Assembly: GCA_946482385.1 (NCBI GenBank)
Contig: CAMLRI010000047.1
Span: 1 to 9,148, forward strand
Length of the DNA: 9,148 nucleotides
Source: an uncultured Cellvibrio sp.
GTDB lineage: Bacteria > Pseudomonadota > Gammaproteobacteria > Pseudomonadales > Cellvibrionaceae
Direction of reading: 5' to 3'
Both the position numbers and the translations under genes were made by a program. Positions within the stretch are counted from its first letter, which is position 1; each line of letters begins with the position of its first letter. Under the pieces are notes generated by a model that ran no database searches, was not told the origin of the DNA, and saw only the letters and a program-made list of their open reading frames with translations. This document shows, in pieces, positions 6,968 through 9,148 of this stretch.

Positions 6968-8330
6968 GGCGGGTCTCCTCGGTGTTATTAGCTAACAGCT
7001 GGTCTTGCAGGGTTTGGATTTCTTCGGGACGGTCGACCAGCACGGCTTTTCTTGCCATCACAAACAGGGTGCGTATGTAGGCGACCAGCAATACCGCATA
7101 AAGGCTGAGGTAAATCGCGAGCGAAATACCGACATTGCTCGGCGGGGTTTTGGTAACGGCATCGGCGGTGGTGAGCACACCGGTTACCAGCCAGGGCTGG
7201 CGGCCGATTTCCGTCACATACCAGCCGGCGAGTGTAGCGATCCAACCGGAGAAGGTCATGCCAACTAAAATTTTAAGCAGCAGTGGCGATGGCTCGCGTT
7301 TTTTCCAGTAGTTCCAGCAGCCCCACCAGGCCACCATCAGCATCAGCATGCCTACGCCAACCATAATGCGGAAACCGTAAAACAGCGGGGCAACCGGCGG
7401 GTGGGCATCGGCAAATTCATTGATGCCTTTTATTTCGCCATCCGCGTTGTGGGTGAGAATCAGGCTGGCGAGTTTGGGGATTTCGATAGCGAAATGATTG
7501 CTTTGTGTCGCTTTATCGGGAATGGCAAACAGCACCAGGGGCGCGCCTTTTTCTGTGTGCCACACCGCTTCCACGGCGGCGATTTTTGCCGGTTGGTATT
7601 TGAGGGAGTTAAGGCCGTGCAAATCGCCGAGAAAAATTTGCAGCGGAATTAATAACGCAGCGGCGATGACAGCGGTTTTGAGTGCGAGGCGCGGCGCCGG
7701 TTTGTGATCGCCCTGCAGGATGCGATACGCCGACAAGCCAGCCATTAAAAAGGCTGCCGTTAGCCCCGAGGCAATCAGCATATGGGCCAGGCGATAAGGC
7801 ATGGAGGGATTAAAGATAATTGCCAGCCAATCTGTGGGGTAGGCCACGCCATCGCGCATTTCAAAACCGGTGGGGGTTTGCATCCAGCTGTTGAGCGCAA
7901 TAATCCAAAAGGCCGACATGCTGGTGCCTATAGCCACTAACAGGGTGGCGAGTGTGTGCATGCGGTTGGATACGCGGTTAATGCCAAACAACATAATGCC
8001 TAAAAAGGTTGCCTCCAGAAAAAAGGCGGTTAATACCTCATAGCCCAATAAGGGCCCGGCAATATTGCCCACAGTTTCCATGTAACCCGGCCAGTTGGTG
8101 CCGAATTGAAAACTCATGGTGATGCCGCTGACCACGCCCAGGGCGAAAGTCAGGGCAAATACTTTTACCCAAAAACGGTAGGCGCGCATCCACACATCGT
8201 CGCCGCCAGTGTGGCGCAGTTTGAAATACACCAGGAACCAGCAGAGTGCGATGGAGATGGAGGGAAATAAAATATGGAAGGAAATATTGGCGGCGAATTG
8301 GATGCGCGAGAGCATCAGGGTTTCCAGCAT
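6960..8330 (-). CDS. cydA: Cytochrome bd-type quinol oxidase subunit I, short Q-loop
   Basis: CydA carries the haems and oxidises quinol at the periplasmic face. The 456-residue chain keeps the key residues (E. coli equivalent): H19 (H19) and E374 in TEIGRQPW (E445) for b595; H183 (H186) and M323 in FRIMVG (M393) for b558; E98 and E106 in YEVLTAFFLEATFLG (E99, E107); Q-loop K249 and E254 (K252, E257); and R321 (R391). From E254 to M323 there are 69 residues against 136 in E. coli, so the C-terminal half of the Q-loop is absent. This is the short Q-loop class that includes CioA. The ATG at 8330 has GAGGTG four bases upstream; a second in-frame ATG at 8315 lacks such a site. The regulator gene ends 94 bases before it, and cydB overlaps its end. 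cydDC, needed to assemble E. coli bd, is not in the window. Confidence 0.96.
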   Translation of the reverse strand: MLETLMLSRIQFAANISFHILFPSISIALCWFLVYFKLRHTGGDDVWMRAYRFWVKVFALTFALGVVSGITMSFQFGTNWPGYMETVGNIAGPLLGYEVLTAFFLEATFLGIMLFGINRVSNRMHTLATLLVAIGTSMSAFWIIALNSWMQTPTGFEMRDGVAYPTDWLAIIFNPSMPYRLAHMLIASGLTAAFLMAGLSAYRILQGDHKPAPRLALKTAVIAAALLIPLQIFLGDLHGLNSLKYQPAKIAAVEAVWHTEKGAPLVLFAIPDKATQSNHFAIEIPKLASLILTHNADGEIKGINEFADAHPPVAPLFYGFRIMVGVGMLMLMVAWWGCWNYWKKREPSPLLLKILVGMTFSGWIATLAGWYVTEIGRQPWLVTGVLTTADAVTKTPPSNVGISLAIYLSLYAVLLVAYIRTLFVMARKAVLVDRPEEIQTLQDQLLANNTEETRHA

Positions 8331-8424
8331 GTTACACCTCGATAAATTTCAGGCAAAGCCAGGCCTTGCCACCCGTGTGGTGGCGATCAATAAACGGTGG
8401 AGCGGAATAAATCTGTGGTGTTGG
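8331..8424 (-). promoter_or_regulatory. Regulator-cydA spacer with two overlapping hairpins
   Basis: This 94-base spacer holds GCCACC/GGTGGC (8368-8373 with 8379-8384, 5-base loop) and GGCAA/TTGCC (8352-8356 with 8366-8370). They share bases 8368-8370 and so cannot both form. Neither is followed by a T-run. I see no good sigma-70 promoter, so cydA is probably read from the regulator's promoter, with the hairpins possibly tuning readthrough or mRNA stability. A CCTGAAATT (minus strand, 8353-8345) resembles the half-sites in the regulator's own promoter. The cydA ribosome site GAGGTG is at 8340-8335. Confidence 0.35.
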
Positions 8425-8994
8425 TTAGCGCGCGGATTCTTTTTTGCCGCTGCCCAGCAAACGGTCTTTCATATCCAACACCTTGCCCAGGCTGCTGCCC
8501 AGTTTGAGTAGCTTGTTCAGTTGCGCGGCATCCAACCGCTGTATTTCGGTGGTCCATAGCGTGATCATGTCAATCAGCTCGTGCATTTCGCGCATGCGCT
8601 CCTGGGCGTATTGCTCTTCAGCATTGGCGGGTTTTTCCAGCAGCAAATTGCGCAGCGCGGTGAGGGTAGGGTCCATTTCCCGTTTGCGCCTCTGTTCAAT
8701 CAGGGTTTTGGCGATATCCCACATATCCCCCGGTGCGCTGTAAAACTCTTTGCGCTCGCCGGGGCGATGTTGCAACTTCACCAGTTCCCAGGACATCAGT
8801 TCCTTTAAGCCCATGCTGACATTGGAGCGGGAGATACCCAGTGCTTCGGTAATATCATCGGCACACAGAGGTTCCTGGCTGAGCACCAGCAGGGCATACA
8901 TTTGGCCGACGGTGCGGTTAATGCCCCAGCGGCTGCCCATTTCACCAAAGTGAAGGACGCAGGATTGGATCATGGGGGTGAGGGTGATGGACAT
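8425..8994 (-). CDS. GbsR/MarR-family transcriptional regulator, likely controls cydAB
   Basis: This is a 189-residue cytoplasmic DNA-binding protein. A winged helix-turn-helix covers about residues 28-86: a first helix at GINRTVGQMYALLVLS, the HTH ADDITEALGISRSNVSMGLKELMSWELV (45-72) and a wing KLQHRPGERKEFYSA (73-87). A long helical tail (about 94-180), rich in Glu/Arg/Leu, should form the dimer interface. The pattern fits the GbsR branch of the MarR superfamily (the family of B. subtilis GbsR). It has two cysteines (C12, C44), one at the edge of the HTH, so redox sensing is conceivable but unproven. It is the first gene of the regulator-cydA-cydB unit on the minus strand, which suggests it controls the oxidase and itself. 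The ATG at 8994 is the first in frame; there is no strong ribosome site before it. The effector is unknown. Confidence 0.85.
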   Translation of the reverse strand: MSITLTPMIQSCVLHFGEMGSRWGINRTVGQMYALLVLSQEPLCADDITEALGISRSNVSMGLKELMSWELVKLQHRPGERKEFYSAPGDMWDIAKTLIEQRRKREMDPTLTALRNLLLEKPANAEEQYAQERMREMHELIDMITLWTTEIQRLDAAQLNKLLKLGSSLGKVLDMKDRLLGSGKKESAR

Positions 8995-9004
8995 GGTGCA
9001 ATTC

Positions 9005-9036
9005 CTGAATTTTCAGTATTTTCTGAAATTACAGAA
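9005..9036. promoter_or_regulatory. Two tandem palindromes, candidate operator of the regulator
   Basis: CTGAATTTTCAG (9005-9016) has perfect 5-base arms. TTCTGAAATTACAGAA (9021-9036) pairs at seven of eight positions. Their centres are 18 bases apart and both are built from a CTGAA/TTCAG-type half-site. The inner half-sites also form a third palindrome, TTTCAG (9011-9016) with CTGAAA (9023-9028). The second palindrome covers the predicted -10 of the regulator, a place where a dimeric MarR-type protein would block transcription. Autorepression is an inference. Confidence 0.5.
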
Positions 9037-9054
9037 TTGTTTGATTTTGGTCAA
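9026..9054 (-). promoter_or_regulatory. Predicted promoter of regulator-cydAB unit
   Basis: On the minus strand TTGACC (9054-9049) and TAATTT (9031-9026) are separated by exactly 17 bases, giving a leader of about 25 bases to the ATG at 8994. An alternative -10, AATACT (9020-9015), would place the start near 9006-9008. That would put the FNR-like box about 40 bases upstream of the start, the class II activator position. Both readings are consistent with the sequence. Confidence 0.45.
9041..9054. promoter_or_regulatory. FNR/ANR-like box
   Basis: TTGATTTTGGTCAA matches the FNR/ANR consensus TTGAT-N4-ATCAA at nine of ten defined positions; the one mismatch is G for A in the right half. It lies 47 bases before the regulator start and overlaps the predicted -35. 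A bd-type oxidase is a common target of FNR/ANR-type oxygen control, so the site makes biological sense. Binding is not shown. Confidence 0.5.
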
Positions 9055-9071
9055 GGAGAAAATGGTTGGGG

Positions 9072-9132
9072 AGGGCTAGGGGCTAGGGGCTAGGGGCTAG
9101 GGGCTAGGGGCTAGGGGCTAGGGGCTAGGGGG
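9072..9132 (+). repeat. Heptanucleotide tandem array (GGGGCTA), G-quadruplex-prone
   Basis: Seven perfect GGGGCTA units run from 9079 to 9127. A degenerate AGGGCTA (9072-9078) precedes them and GGGGG (9128-9132) ends the array. The plus strand thus has at least eight runs of four or more G with 3-base CTA loops, enough for two adjacent G-quadruplexes; the minus strand is C-rich. Perfect identity of the units indicates recent expansion and likely length variation. The array lies about 17 bases upstream of the regulator's predicted -35. Confidence 0.95.
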
Positions 9133-9139
9133 TGAAACT

Positions 9140-9148
9140 ATGAGAATA
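9140..9148 (+). CDS. Possible start of a rightward gene, cut by window edge
   Basis: ATG AGA ATA begins at 9140 and runs off the window. AGGGGGTG (9127-9134), formed by the end of the heptamer array, matches seven of eight bases of AGGAGGTG and lies five bases before the ATG. Only three codons are visible, so nothing can be said of the product, and this may be chance. Confidence 0.2.

Noticed and set aside
9072..9132. Heptamer array as a CRISPR array or telomere
   Set aside because: There are no spacers between units, so it is not CRISPR. The sequence continues as ordinary DNA beyond it, so there is no sign of a chromosome end.

Overview
This window looks like chromosomal DNA from a Cellvibrio- or Pseudomonas-like gammaproteobacterium. 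The reasons are the obg-proB gene order, a quinol oxidase of the cyanide-insensitive (short Q-loop) bd type, an FNR/ANR-like box and moderate GC content. The genus is an inference from gene order and protein character, not from a database match.

Layout. (1) Positions 1-1945 (+): the 3' two thirds of the ribosome-assembly GTPase gene obg, then proB (glutamate 5-kinase), closed by a clear intrinsic terminator at 1962-2003. The last codons of obg are tandemly duplicated just past its stop. (2) Positions 2107-5833 (+): a TonB-dependent outer-membrane receptor followed by a PepSY-type inner-membrane protein. The pair suggests ferric-siderophore import plus reduction. A long nested palindrome lies between them and its 3' arm runs almost into the PepSY start codon. 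(3) Positions 5909-8994 (-), convergent with the pair: a GbsR/MarR-type regulator, then cydA and cydB with an 8-base overlap, ending in an intrinsic terminator. No cydX-like gene follows cydB. (4) Positions 8995-9148: the regulator's promoter region, with an FNR/ANR-like box and two palindromes, one lying over the predicted -10. Beyond it are seven perfect GGGGCTA heptamers with strong G-quadruplex potential, and possibly the start of a rightward gene at the window edge.

How the parts relate. Block 1 is housekeeping. Block 2 probably moves an iron chelate across the outer membrane and reduces or processes it at the inner membrane; the substrate cannot be read from sequence. Block 3 encodes a terminal oxidase that draws electrons from quinol, with its probable regulator as first gene of the transcription unit. 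The regulatory layout suggests autoregulation plus oxygen control. No wholly new gene system is visible. The parts most worth a second look are non-coding: the nested palindrome, the heptamer array and the regulator's operator cluster.
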